Shown in pieces: positions 9,272 to 17,014 of a stretch of 64,000 nt of DNA. A model generated the notes under the pieces. It was given only the letters and a program-made list of their open reading frames with translations. It searched no databases and was not told the origin of the DNA. Position numbers and translations under genes: made by a program. Source of the stretch: Thalassobius sp050633445 (GTDB lineage: Bacteria > Pseudomonadota > Alphaproteobacteria > Rhodobacterales > Rhodobacteraceae); contig JBOEGN010000033.1 in assembly GCA_050633445.1 (NCBI GenBank), positions 62,001 to 126,000 of the forward strand. Reading direction: 5' to 3'. Each line of letters starts with the position of its first letter. Positions within the stretch are counted from its first letter, which is position 1.

Positions 9272-10587
9272 GACGCGCGTGACCGTCGGAAAATCGACAG
9301 CACTTCACCGATTTCCCTGGCCCGCCCCTGCAACACCATTGCAGCGGCGGCAAACACGGCCATCAGCCCACTGATCCAGACCAACCGGCGACGACGGCGG
9401 TTTTTTTGGCGATCCAAATTGGGGATCACTACGACCGGACGGATATCCAGCTCTTTTTCCATCTGAGCGGCTGTGCGCACGCCCGCGTTCATGAACTCCA
9501 GCCCCAGCGCCAGTCCGACGGCCAGCATAAGCGACCCGATCGCTCCAGCCGCCGCCAGTTTGCGACGCCCCGAGGACACCGGGTGTTCCGGCACCAGCGC
9601 GGTTTCCAGCACTTCAAAGCGTTCAACCTGGTTTTGGCTTTCCAATTGCTGGTTCATCGCTGCGTCCGCGCGGCGGGTGGTAATGACACTCAATTCGTCC
9701 TGCAACTGGCCCAGTTGACGCTCTAATGTGCTGAGTTGACGTTCGACTTCGGGCGCGGTTTTCAGCGCGTCCTGAACGATCGAAATACGCTCTTCCAACA
9801 GCAGTTTTTGCTGCCGCAGCAGGTTGGTTTGACGGTCCAGATCCTCGGCGCGGATGCGATCGCTTTGGGTTTGCAACTGAATCAGCTGTTGCTCCACGGC
9901 CAGCAAGCTGTCGTTCAAGCGCGCCAGCTGGTCCCGCTGACTAACCAGGTTTGCCGGCAAAGACGCCTGGTTCTGCGACTTATAGGCGGCCAGCTCGCCC
10001 TCCAGCGCTGCGATTTCGGTTGTCACACGCTCCTCTTCGGCGATGAAAAACGCCAGCGTCCGTTCCGCCCGGCCCGAGCGACGGGATTTACCCTCGATCA
10101 GCACACGCGACAGCAGCTCGTTCGCCACGTCAGCAGCCGTTTGGGCATTTTCCAACCGGACCGAAATGATCAGCCCCGAAGGTTGCACATTCGGGCGCCA
10201 CGCCTGTTCAGGGTCGATCAAGGTGCTGATATTCGCGGATTCGCGCAGCTGAGTGACCTTCTGCGCGTCAGTCATTTCCGCATCGCCCGAGTAGAGATCG
10301 AACTTCTCGATCACCTCCAGCAGGCTATCGCGCGACATCAGTTTTTGTTCGATCAGCTTCAGCCGGGTCTCGACAGGCGTCGTGCGTTGCGTTGCGCCGG
10401 GCGAGGTCAGGTTTTCTTCGACCTGGGCCAGCTCGAACTGAATGACGGCGATGGATTCATAGATTGCAGGGCGGCTAAGCGCCAGGAAAACAGCCGCGAC
10501 GGTGCCAAGGGTCGTGATCCAGAACACCATCCAGAACCGGCGCAGCAACGCCGAAAAAATATTGGAGACCGAGAAGGACTGGCTCAT
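9268..10587 (-). CDS. Wzz/GumC-like chain-length determinant (polysaccharide co-polymerase)
   Basis: A 439-residue inner-membrane protein that sets polysaccharide chain length. The first membrane segment is at about residues 16-34 (FWMVFWITTLGTVAAVFLAL), followed by a periplasmic domain with long heptad-rich helices (about 170-310, many Q/L/E/R) typical of GumC/ExoP proteins. The second segment is at about 343-362 (AAGAIGSLMLAVGLALGLEF), with a further hydrophobic stretch near 405-422. No kinase domain is fused; that function is supplied by the convergent gene ending at 9271, which it overlaps by 4 bases at the stop codons. It lies downstream of the PPTase gene on the same strand after a 229-base gap. 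Confidence 0.86.
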   Translation of the reverse strand: MSQSFSVSNIFSALLRRFWMVFWITTLGTVAAVFLALSRPAIYESIAVIQFELAQVEENLTSPGATQRTTPVETRLKLIEQKLMSRDSLLEVIEKFDLYSGDAEMTDAQKVTQLRESANISTLIDPEQAWRPNVQPSGLIISVRLENAQTAADVANELLSRVLIEGKSRRSGRAERTLAFFIAEEERVTTEIAALEGELAAYKSQNQASLPANLVSQRDQLARLNDSLLAVEQQLIQLQTQSDRIRAEDLDRQTNLLRQQKLLLEERISIVQDALKTAPEVERQLSTLERQLGQLQDELSVITTRRADAAMNQQLESQNQVERFEVLETALVPEHPVSSGRRKLAAAGAIGSLMLAVGLALGLEFMNAGVRTAAQMEKELDIRPVVVIPNLDRQKNRRRRRLVWISGLMAVFAAAAMVLQGRAREIGEVLSIFRRSRAS

Positions 10588-10816
10588 GGGTTTTCCTCAC
10601 ACAGAATTTCAGGCGTCCCTGGGGTTTGGCCTTTTGTTGGCCAAGGAAATTTTCGCCGGAAAGCGTCAAATGCTGCTCTAAATCCAGGACTTATTAACAA
10701 ATTTGGGTGCAGATTCCATCTCAAGAAAGGGTGAGGATGGAAACAGTGCATTTCGATTGCGACCACTTTGGCAGCGGATTCACGGGTCTTTTGAGGTCGC
10801 AGAACGGGCGGATATC

Positions 10817-11467
10817 TCATGCCAGCACCACCGCCGTAACGATATGCGTGTCGTTGCTTAGGTATCGCCCTTGCAGCGTGTCGCCGGGTTGGAACGGTCC
10901 AGCATTGATGCGGAATTCGGCCTGGAATTGACCGTCTTCGGCCAGTTGGATTCGCAAATCGTGGAACCCGAACAGGGTCTCGCTCAGCGGATATTGCGCC
11001 TTATAAGCAGCTTCTTTTGCGGAGAAGATCAGCTTGGCAGCAGCATTCGGCTCCGCAGCGGCCTCAACGGCCTCTCGCTCTTCTGGCAAAAGGATCGCGT
11101 CCCACAAATCTTGCTCAAGGCCGGTCGCAGGTTCGATATCCAGACCTATCGCGCGGGCCTGGATCGACGCACAGGCAAGGCACAGGTCATCGCAATGAGT
11201 AATCGAGCCAGCCATTCCAGCGGGCCAGACCGGCAGACGATCCGCACGACTGGGCAAGGCCACGGGCGCGGCGCCAATTGCCCGCATTGCCCGTCGCGCC
11301 GCATCACGTCCCGCACGGAATTCATCGCTGCGTTTGCGAACGGCGCGCGTGATGGCCGTGGCCTCGGCAGGGTACAATTCCCCTTTGGGGTGGCGCGGAT
11401 CAGTGATCCCGACGCCAACCTCGATCCCCTTAGGAAACAGCGATATGACCTGAGCCTGCGACATCAT
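10817..11467 (-). CDS. 4'-phosphopantetheinyl transferase (EntD/Sfp type)
   Basis: A 216-residue enzyme that transfers the phosphopantetheine arm of CoA to carrier domains. It has the EntD-group phrase RRAMRAIGAAPVALP followed by WPAGMAGSITH, the Mg-binding AIGLDIEP, and the catalytic FSAKEAAYKAQYP (KEAxYK). Its ATG overlaps the NRPS stop (ATGA), so it is co-translated with the NRPS. It is surely the activator of the NRPS carrier domain (Ser about 1427) and the PKS carrier domain (Ser about 1772) in the same operon. It is the last gene of that operon; 229 bases without a gene follow before the Wzz-like gene. Confidence 0.93.
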   Translation of the reverse strand: MMSQAQVISLFPKGIEVGVGITDPRHPKGELYPAEATAITRAVRKRSDEFRAGRDAARRAMRAIGAAPVALPSRADRLPVWPAGMAGSITHCDDLCLACASIQARAIGLDIEPATGLEQDLWDAILLPEEREAVEAAAEPNAAAKLIFSAKEAAYKAQYPLSETLFGFHDLRIQLAEDGQFQAEFRINAGPFQPGDTLQGRYLSNDTHIVTAVVLA

Positions 11468-14400
11468 CCGGTCCGCGACATCCGTCGTGCCCGCATCTGA
11501 CGGCGTTTCTCCATTGCGTCTGATCGGCTGGCCTTTTGTTCCTCGGACTTGGTTTCGTTTTCGGGCGCCGAGGCGTTGCCGCCCGTCATTTCCATAACCT
11601 TCGCGGACAAGGCCGATAGAACAGGGAAGCGGAAGATATCTGTGATCGACAGCTTCTCTGCCCCCAGTTTCTGACGGATTTCCCGATGCGCCTGTACGGC
11701 CAGCAAGGAATGCCCACCCAGCGCAAAGAAGTTGTCCTTGGATCCGATGTTTTGCACGCCCAGAATACTGGTCCAGATTGCGGCGATGTCCTGTTCAACC
11801 GTGTTTTCCGGCGCAACATATTCGGCCGTTTCGCTTTGCGCGCCTTCGGTTGGTGCGGGCAGCGCCTTGCGGTCGACCTTTTTGTTCGGGGTCAGCGGAA
11901 AGGCATCCATCTGCACAAAGGCCGAGGGCACCATGTAGTCCGGCAAAGCAGCGGCCAAACGGTCGCGCAGTTTCACCGGGCAAACCTCGCCCGAGGTGGT
12001 GTAATAGCCAACCAGACGCAGCGCGCCGGGCGCATCCTCGCGCGGGATGACCACGGCCTGTCGGATGGCAGGATCGGCATCCATCAACGACTCGATCTCG
12101 CCCAGTTCGATCCGGTAGCCGCGGATTTTGACCTGATGATCCGCGCGACCGATGAAATCCAGCCGTCCGTCATCGCGCCAGCGTACCAGATCGCCCGTGC
12201 GGTATATACGGTTGCCCTCAATGAAGGGGTCGGCAACGAAACGCTCGGCGGTCAGATCCTCGCGCTGCCAATAGCCACGGGTCACGCCGGCACCGCCGAT
12301 ATACAGCTCGCCCGCCGCACCAACTGGCACGGGCTGCATCGCCTCGTCCAGAACATAGACCTGCGTGTTGGCGATTGGTGTGCCGACATTTACGATCTTC
12401 TCGCCCATTCCGGCGGTTTGCGTGGTGGACCAGATTGTCGTTTCCGTCGGGCCATACATGTTTTCGATCGTTGCATGGGTCGTCTCACGCAGGTCGTTGA
12501 TCAGGGCACCGGGCAACGCCTCGCCACCGATCATCATGTGTTTCACATGTCCAAGGGCAAAGCGCGCCTCGTCATTCATCGAGATCATCCGCGCCATGGA
12601 CGGCGTGCATTGCAGATGGGTCACGTCATGGCGAATGATCTGCGCCGCGACCGAGAAATCATTAGCGTCCAGTTCCGCCTGGATATTCGCCGCTTCGCGC
12701 ACCTTGGCCAGATGTTGCAGCCCGTCCAGAACCGTTTGTTTTTCAATGCCATAGTCGATCAGACAGGCGATTTCGTCGACACCGATACGCTTCAGTTGTT
12801 CGACCCGGTTCAGACAATCATCGACGGTGCCAAACAGACCGGAATCCTCGAAATAACGCAGGAAGGCGAATTCCAGGATGGCGTCCAGCTCATCTTCGGA
12901 CAGGCCACCTAGGTCCAGTTCGAACGGGTTGCTGACGCCCTCGGGGCGTTTGAACGCGGGGAAAACCCAGGCGAATTGTTTGATCAAGGCAGCGGCCGAG
13001 CGCAGGTAGTCCTTCATCGGACCTCGCGCAATTTCACGCGCTTTTTCACGGTCTTCAGCCACGAAAGTGTGCAGCATCAGCGTGACCTTGAAGTCCGCCG
13101 GATCATGGCCTGCCTCGCGCAGCGCCTCGTGATACAGGCGGATTTTGCCCGCGACCTCGTCCACCGATTGGCCCAGCAGGTGAGTCAGCACGTTGGCACC
13201 GATCTTACCGGCCTCTTTCCACGTTTCGGGGTTGCCCGCAGTCGTCACCCAGACCTCTAGTTTCTTGGACACGGGCCGCGGCTGGGTCACGACCGCATGA
13301 GTTTCGCCATTCCCCAGAGGGAATTCCACCTCTTCACCGACCCACAATTTACGCAGGGTTTCGATGCTTTCCAGCATGGCCTTCTTGTTGTTCGGCGGGC
13401 GGTTTTCGGGGCGCAGCACAAAGTCATGCGGTTGCCAGCCCGAAGCGATGCCCAGACCCGTGCGCCCGTTGGTCAGGTTGTCGATCACGGCCCATTCCTC
13501 GGCCACGCGGGCGGGATGGTGCAGCGGTGCAACGCAGCTACCTGCGCGCACTGCCAGGTTTTTCGTTAACGCAGCAACCGCAGCGCCAGTCACAGACGGA
13601 TTGGGGTAAGGCCCACCAAAGGCGTGGAAGTGGCGTTCAGGCGTCCAGACGGCAACAAACCCATTTTCATCGGCGAACTTGGCGCCCTCGAACAGCATCT
13701 CGTATTTGTCGCGACCAACACCGTCATCGTTGCCCCAGTAATACAGGCTGAACTCCATCCCCTTGCCGGTGACATTCATCGCCCCCGAGGACACAAGCGC
13801 CCGGTTTTCATCTCTGCTGACCACCAGTTTGAAGCCGCGGGCGAGGGTATAGAACAGCTCGAGCACAGAAATGTCGAAGGACAACGAGGTCACGGCCAGC
13901 CAGGTGCCGCCCTCATGCGGGATACGGTCATCCATGCCAGTGAAAAAGTTCGACACGTTGCGGTGTTCGACCATCACGCCCTTGGGCCGTCCGGTCGAGC
14001 CCGAGGTGTAGATCATATAGGCCAGATCCTCGCCGCGCGTTCCAGCAGCGGGGTTATCCGTCAGCGCCGTCAGGATCGACGCATCGGTGTCCAGCGCGAT
14101 GATTTCTGCATTGCCCTTGGGCAGGTCCGCAATCAGCGCCTGTTGCGCCACGATCAACGGGCAACCGGAATCCTCGATGTACAAAGCGATCCGGTCCGCA
14201 GGGAAGGCCGGATCCAGCGGCACATATGCGCCACCAGCCTTCAGAATCCCCAAAGCGCCGACCAGCAGATGAACCGAGCGTTGCGTGTGCAGCCCAACCA
14301 GCGTGCCAGGTTTGACGCCTTTGCCTTGCAGCACATGCGCCAGCTGGTTGGCGCGTGTGTTCAGCTCGGCATAGGACAGCTCTTCTCCCTCGAACACCAG

Positions 14401-15987
14401 CGCAGGCGCGTCCGGCGTCTTGGCCACCTGCCGCTCGAACATCTGGTGAATACACAGCTGATCGTCATAGTCAGCCGTGGTCGCGTTCCAGTCGGTCAGC
14501 ACCAGCTGGCGTTCGGCCTCGGGCATGATGTCCAACGCCGAGACCGGGCCACTGATACCAGTGGCCAGTTTGTCCAGACGCGCGGCCATGCGGGTCAGCG
14601 CGTCCTGGGACACACGGGCCGCATCAGCGAACAGGATGGCCTGCGTGCCGTCATGGAACAAGGTTATCGCCGCGCCGGGGGCGGATTCAGGGACATGAGA
14701 GAGAGCCACATCCGGCACGGCGATATCTGCAAGGTCGGGACGCCGCGCAAAAGCATCAGAGGGGAAGCCCCCTTTGGCCTGAGCGCGCGAAATTTGGGAT
14801 TGGACAGCCTGCACCTGCCGAGCAGCATCAGCATGCAGGTTCACACGGATCGGGGCCCAGCCTGTGATATGCGGCGACCCCTCGTTCAGAATCAGCGACA
14901 TGTCAGCGGTATCCGTCCCCGCCAAACGCGCGGCGATCAGCGCCATCGCGGGCAACAGGTGGTCGCCTGCGGTCAGGGTAAGCTGGCGGGTGCCAGTGTC
15001 CTGAGTAGGGGTAAACGCCAGACGAACGGGCGCGTAGCTGTCTAACACGGCGCGATAGGCCAGCTCGGCCTCGACCGCGGGTTTCATCGCTTCGGTCAGC
15101 GCAGGGTCGGGGCGGTTCAACACGTCACCGCCCTTGGGCAACTTGGCACCGTTCAACAAAGTCAGGCCGGTCAGGCTGATCGCCCCGTCCGACGTGGCAA
15201 CATTCACCATATCCGGCGTCGTTGCCAAAACGGTTCCGGGGGTGCCTTGACCCTCGGCAATATCCGCATGCCGCAGCAGGATCACGTCGTCGCCCAGTTG
15301 TACCTTGGGCATGAACAACGGGTTGCGGAAAGTGTCATGGTCCAGCGCTTTGACAAAGCGCAGCAGGTCAGCGGTGGAGCGGTTGAAATCCAGAACGGCA
15401 GCAGCCTCTGGACGGTCCTTCAGCCCGAAATAGCTGCGTTGCGACAAGTCCTGGGCCTGACGCGCGGGCGCATTGCTGGCCAGTTGTTCAACCACAGCCG
15501 GGAAGGTTTGAATCGCGGCCTCGTAGCAGCGGGTGTTCAGCGTCAGAGCTGTATCATCAGAGGCCACGTCAAACATGGCCTGTTCCAGAATGTCGCCTTC
15601 GTCGATGCCGCCTTCGATCAAGTGCCAAGTGATACCGTGCTGTTTTTCGCCGTTGATCTGCGCCCAGACCGGCGCATTCAGACCAGCGTACCGCGGCAGT
15701 GGTCCATCGTGGAAATTCACGGCACCTTTGGCCGCGCGGTCCAGCAACGCTTGCGGAATGATATCCAGATTCGCGATAGACAGCAGCCAGTCGTAGCCGC
15801 CCGACACTCGGTCCGCCAATCCCGGCCCGGCCTCGATCACATCCAGCCCTTTGCCCGCAGCCCAGGCCGCGACCCCCGCATTGCGGGTCACAACTGCCTG
15901 GATCGCGTGGCCATGCGACAGCAGCACGTCACCGCACTGGATCGCCAGGGACTCGTTCCCGATCAGGAGTGTGGAAAAACTGGACAT
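11464..15987 (-). CDS. NRPS: formyltransferase - partial C - A (split by luciferase-like monooxygenase) - T
   Basis: A 1507-residue single-module NRPS. Residues 1-300 are a methionyl-tRNA-formyltransferase-like domain (NFHDGPLPRYAG at 91-102, GGIDEGDIL at 126-134). Residues 310-500 look like the C-terminal lobe of a condensation domain, without HHxxxDG. The adenylation domain begins near 510 (A3 YTSGSTGRPKG at 660-670, A4 FDISVLELF at 704-712). It is then interrupted at about 743-1095 by a bacterial-luciferase-like FMN monooxygenase of the MupA/Atu3671 type, and resumes with A5 NMYGPTE (1176-1182), A7 YRTGDL and A10 NKKVDRKAL. The carrier site is FFALGGHSLLAV with Ser 1427. My reading of the specificity code, DILQMGMIWK, resembles glycine codes. 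ATG 15987 has GGAG 8 bases upstream. The product is unknown. Confidence 0.92.
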   Translation of the reverse strand: MSSFSTLLIGNESLAIQCGDVLLSHGHAIQAVVTRNAGVAAWAAGKGLDVIEAGPGLADRVSGGYDWLLSIANLDIIPQALLDRAAKGAVNFHDGPLPRYAGLNAPVWAQINGEKQHGITWHLIEGGIDEGDILEQAMFDVASDDTALTLNTRCYEAAIQTFPAVVEQLASNAPARQAQDLSQRSYFGLKDRPEAAAVLDFNRSTADLLRFVKALDHDTFRNPLFMPKVQLGDDVILLRHADIAEGQGTPGTVLATTPDMVNVATSDGAISLTGLTLLNGAKLPKGGDVLNRPDPALTEAMKPAVEAELAYRAVLDSYAPVRLAFTPTQDTGTRQLTLTAGDHLLPAMALIAARLAGTDTADMSLILNEGSPHITGWAPIRVNLHADAARQVQAVQSQISRAQAKGGFPSDAFARRPDLADIAVPDVALSHVPESAPGAAITLFHDGTQAILFADAARVSQDALTRMAARLDKLATGISGPVSALDIMPEAERQLVLTDWNATTADYDDQLCIHQMFERQVAKTPDAPALVFEGEELSYAELNTRANQLAHVLQGKGVKPGTLVGLHTQRSVHLLVGALGILKAGGAYVPLDPAFPADRIALYIEDSGCPLIVAQQALIADLPKGNAEIIALDTDASILTALTDNPAAGTRGEDLAYMIYTSGSTGRPKGVMVEHRNVSNFFTGMDDRIPHEGGTWLAVTSLSFDISVLELFYTLARGFKLVVSRDENRALVSSGAMNVTGKGMEFSLYYWGNDDGVGRDKYEMLFEGAKFADENGFVAVWTPERHFHAFGGPYPNPSVTGAAVAALTKNLAVRAGSCVAPLHHPARVAEEWAVIDNLTNGRTGLGIASGWQPHDFVLRPENRPPNNKKAMLESIETLRKLWVGEEVEFPLGNGETHAVVTQPRPVSKKLEVWVTTAGNPETWKEAGKIGANVLTHLLGQSVDEVAGKIRLYHEALREAGHDPADFKVTLMLHTFVAEDREKAREIARGPMKDYLRSAAALIKQFAWVFPAFKRPEGVSNPFELDLGGLSEDELDAILEFAFLRYFEDSGLFGTVDDCLNRVEQLKRIGVDEIACLIDYGIEKQTVLDGLQHLAKVREAANIQAELDANDFSVAAQIIRHDVTHLQCTPSMARMISMNDEARFALGHVKHMMIGGEALPGALINDLRETTHATIENMYGPTETTIWSTTQTAGMGEKIVNVGTPIANTQVYVLDEAMQPVPVGAAGELYIGGAGVTRGYWQREDLTAERFVADPFIEGNRIYRTGDLVRWRDDGRLDFIGRADHQVKIRGYRIELGEIESLMDADPAIRQAVVIPREDAPGALRLVGYYTTSGEVCPVKLRDRLAAALPDYMVPSAFVQMDAFPLTPNKKVDRKALPAPTEGAQSETAEYVAPENTVEQDIAAIWTSILGVQNIGSKDNFFALGGHSLLAVQAHREIRQKLGAEKLSITDIFRFPVLSALSAKVMEMTGGNASAPENETKSEEQKASRSDAMEKRRQMRARRMSRTG

Positions 15988-16009
15988 GACAAGTACTCCG
16001 ATACTGCGC

Positions 16010-17014
16010 TCAGACCCCGTTGCGGTCTGCTGGGACCGCGGGGCTGGCATGTGGGTTCCGCGCGCCACCCAAGGCACGCAGGGCGAATTTCAGATCATGG
16101 GTCAGCAAGATCCGTAAAAAATGTTTGGGCAGGTTCAACGGCTTGCGCTCGATTGTGCGACGCTGCCAATACAGCGCGCCACCAAGCAGATGCACAGCCG
16201 TGGCCAGCGCGGCATAGCCCGCACCGTGGTTTTTCACAAAGTAATGCAGGCGCGAGTCATACCAATAGTCCGGCACGCGGGCCCATTCCTTCATGCCTGT
16301 CGACACGCTGCCGATATGCATCACATGGCTGTCGCGCACATAGACCGAGCCATAGCCCGCCTGACGCGCCCGCAGGAACAGGTCGGTTTCCTCGAAATAC
16401 AGAAAGAAGGTTTCGTCAAACAGGCCGATCTGGTCCAGCACGTCCTGACGCATCAAAACGCTGGCCCCCGCCATCCAATCGGCGCGTGCATTCGTTTCGG
16501 GAACTGGCAGCGGAACAATCTTTTCGCGCAACAGACGCGAAACAGGACCAAAACGGATTGCGCCCTCGAATTCCGACGCAACCGAGGGGAAGCGGAACAG
16601 CGTCTGATGCGGCTCGCCTTTGTCTCCGTGAATATAGCTCCCGGCGCTCCACAGACTGTCGTCGGCCTGCAACGCTTCGAGCAGCAAACGGATCGCATCG
16701 GGCGCGGGAAAGGCATCTGAATTCAGAATATAGGCATAGTCAGGCTTGGAGCCATCGCTTAGCCCAGCGCGGATACCGACGTTATTTCCGGCGCCGAAAC
16801 CGCCATTGCGATCAGACGCGATGACGCGCACGCGGTCCCATCCCTGAGCCTGAACATGGTCGCGAATTTTGTCGAACGAGCCGTCCCCCGAGGCATTGTC
16901 AACCACGGTGATTTCGCCTTGCAGCCCTTCCATCGCGGCGATGGCATGTTCCACAGCGCGCAGAGTCATATCCGGCGTTTTATAGTTTAGGATGACAGTC
17001 AGGACCTTGGTCAT
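16010..17014 (-). CDS. Glycosyltransferase family 2 (WbbL-like) inside the PKS-NRPS operon
   Basis: A 334-residue GT-A transferase resembling rhamnosyltransferases of the WbbL group. Motifs are VLTVILNYKTPDMTL, ITVVDNASGDGSF, the DxD-like ILNSDAFPAPDA, and WMAGASVLMRQDVLDQIG with FFLYFEETDLFLRA (catalytic EET/D). Its ATG overlaps the PKS stop (ATGA) and it is followed after 22 bases by the NRPS, so it is locked in the same transcript. It may glycosylate the PKS-NRPS product or a lipid carrier, or may simply be an EPS gene caught in the operon. The sequence does not decide which. Confidence 0.88.
   Translation of the reverse strand: MTKVLTVILNYKTPDMTLRAVEHAIAAMEGLQGEITVVDNASGDGSFDKIRDHVQAQGWDRVRVIASDRNGGFGAGNNVGIRAGLSDGSKPDYAYILNSDAFPAPDAIRLLLEALQADDSLWSAGSYIHGDKGEPHQTLFRFPSVASEFEGAIRFGPVSRLLREKIVPLPVPETNARADWMAGASVLMRQDVLDQIGLFDETFFLYFEETDLFLRARQAGYGSVYVRDSHVMHIGSVSTGMKEWARVPDYWYDSRLHYFVKNHGAGYAALATAVHLLGGALYWQRRTIERKPLNLPKHFLRILLTHDLKFALRALGGARNPHASPAVPADRNGV

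Noticed and set aside
10625..10644. TTGGCC-loop-GGCCAA hairpin between the PPTase and Wzz-like genes
   Set aside because: Only a 6-base stem without a T-run on the relevant strand, so not supported as a terminator.
9736..10734. Rightward 332-codon frame opposite the Wzz-like gene
   Set aside because: Shadow frame of the coiled-coil region; composition dominated by Gln, Arg and Leu, with no recognisable domain.
13624..15045. Long rightward open frame (473 codons) opposite the NRPS
   Set aside because: It is antisense to conserved NRPS sequence, is rich in Arg, Gln and His as expected for a GC-rich shadow frame, and has no family motif or ribosome site.
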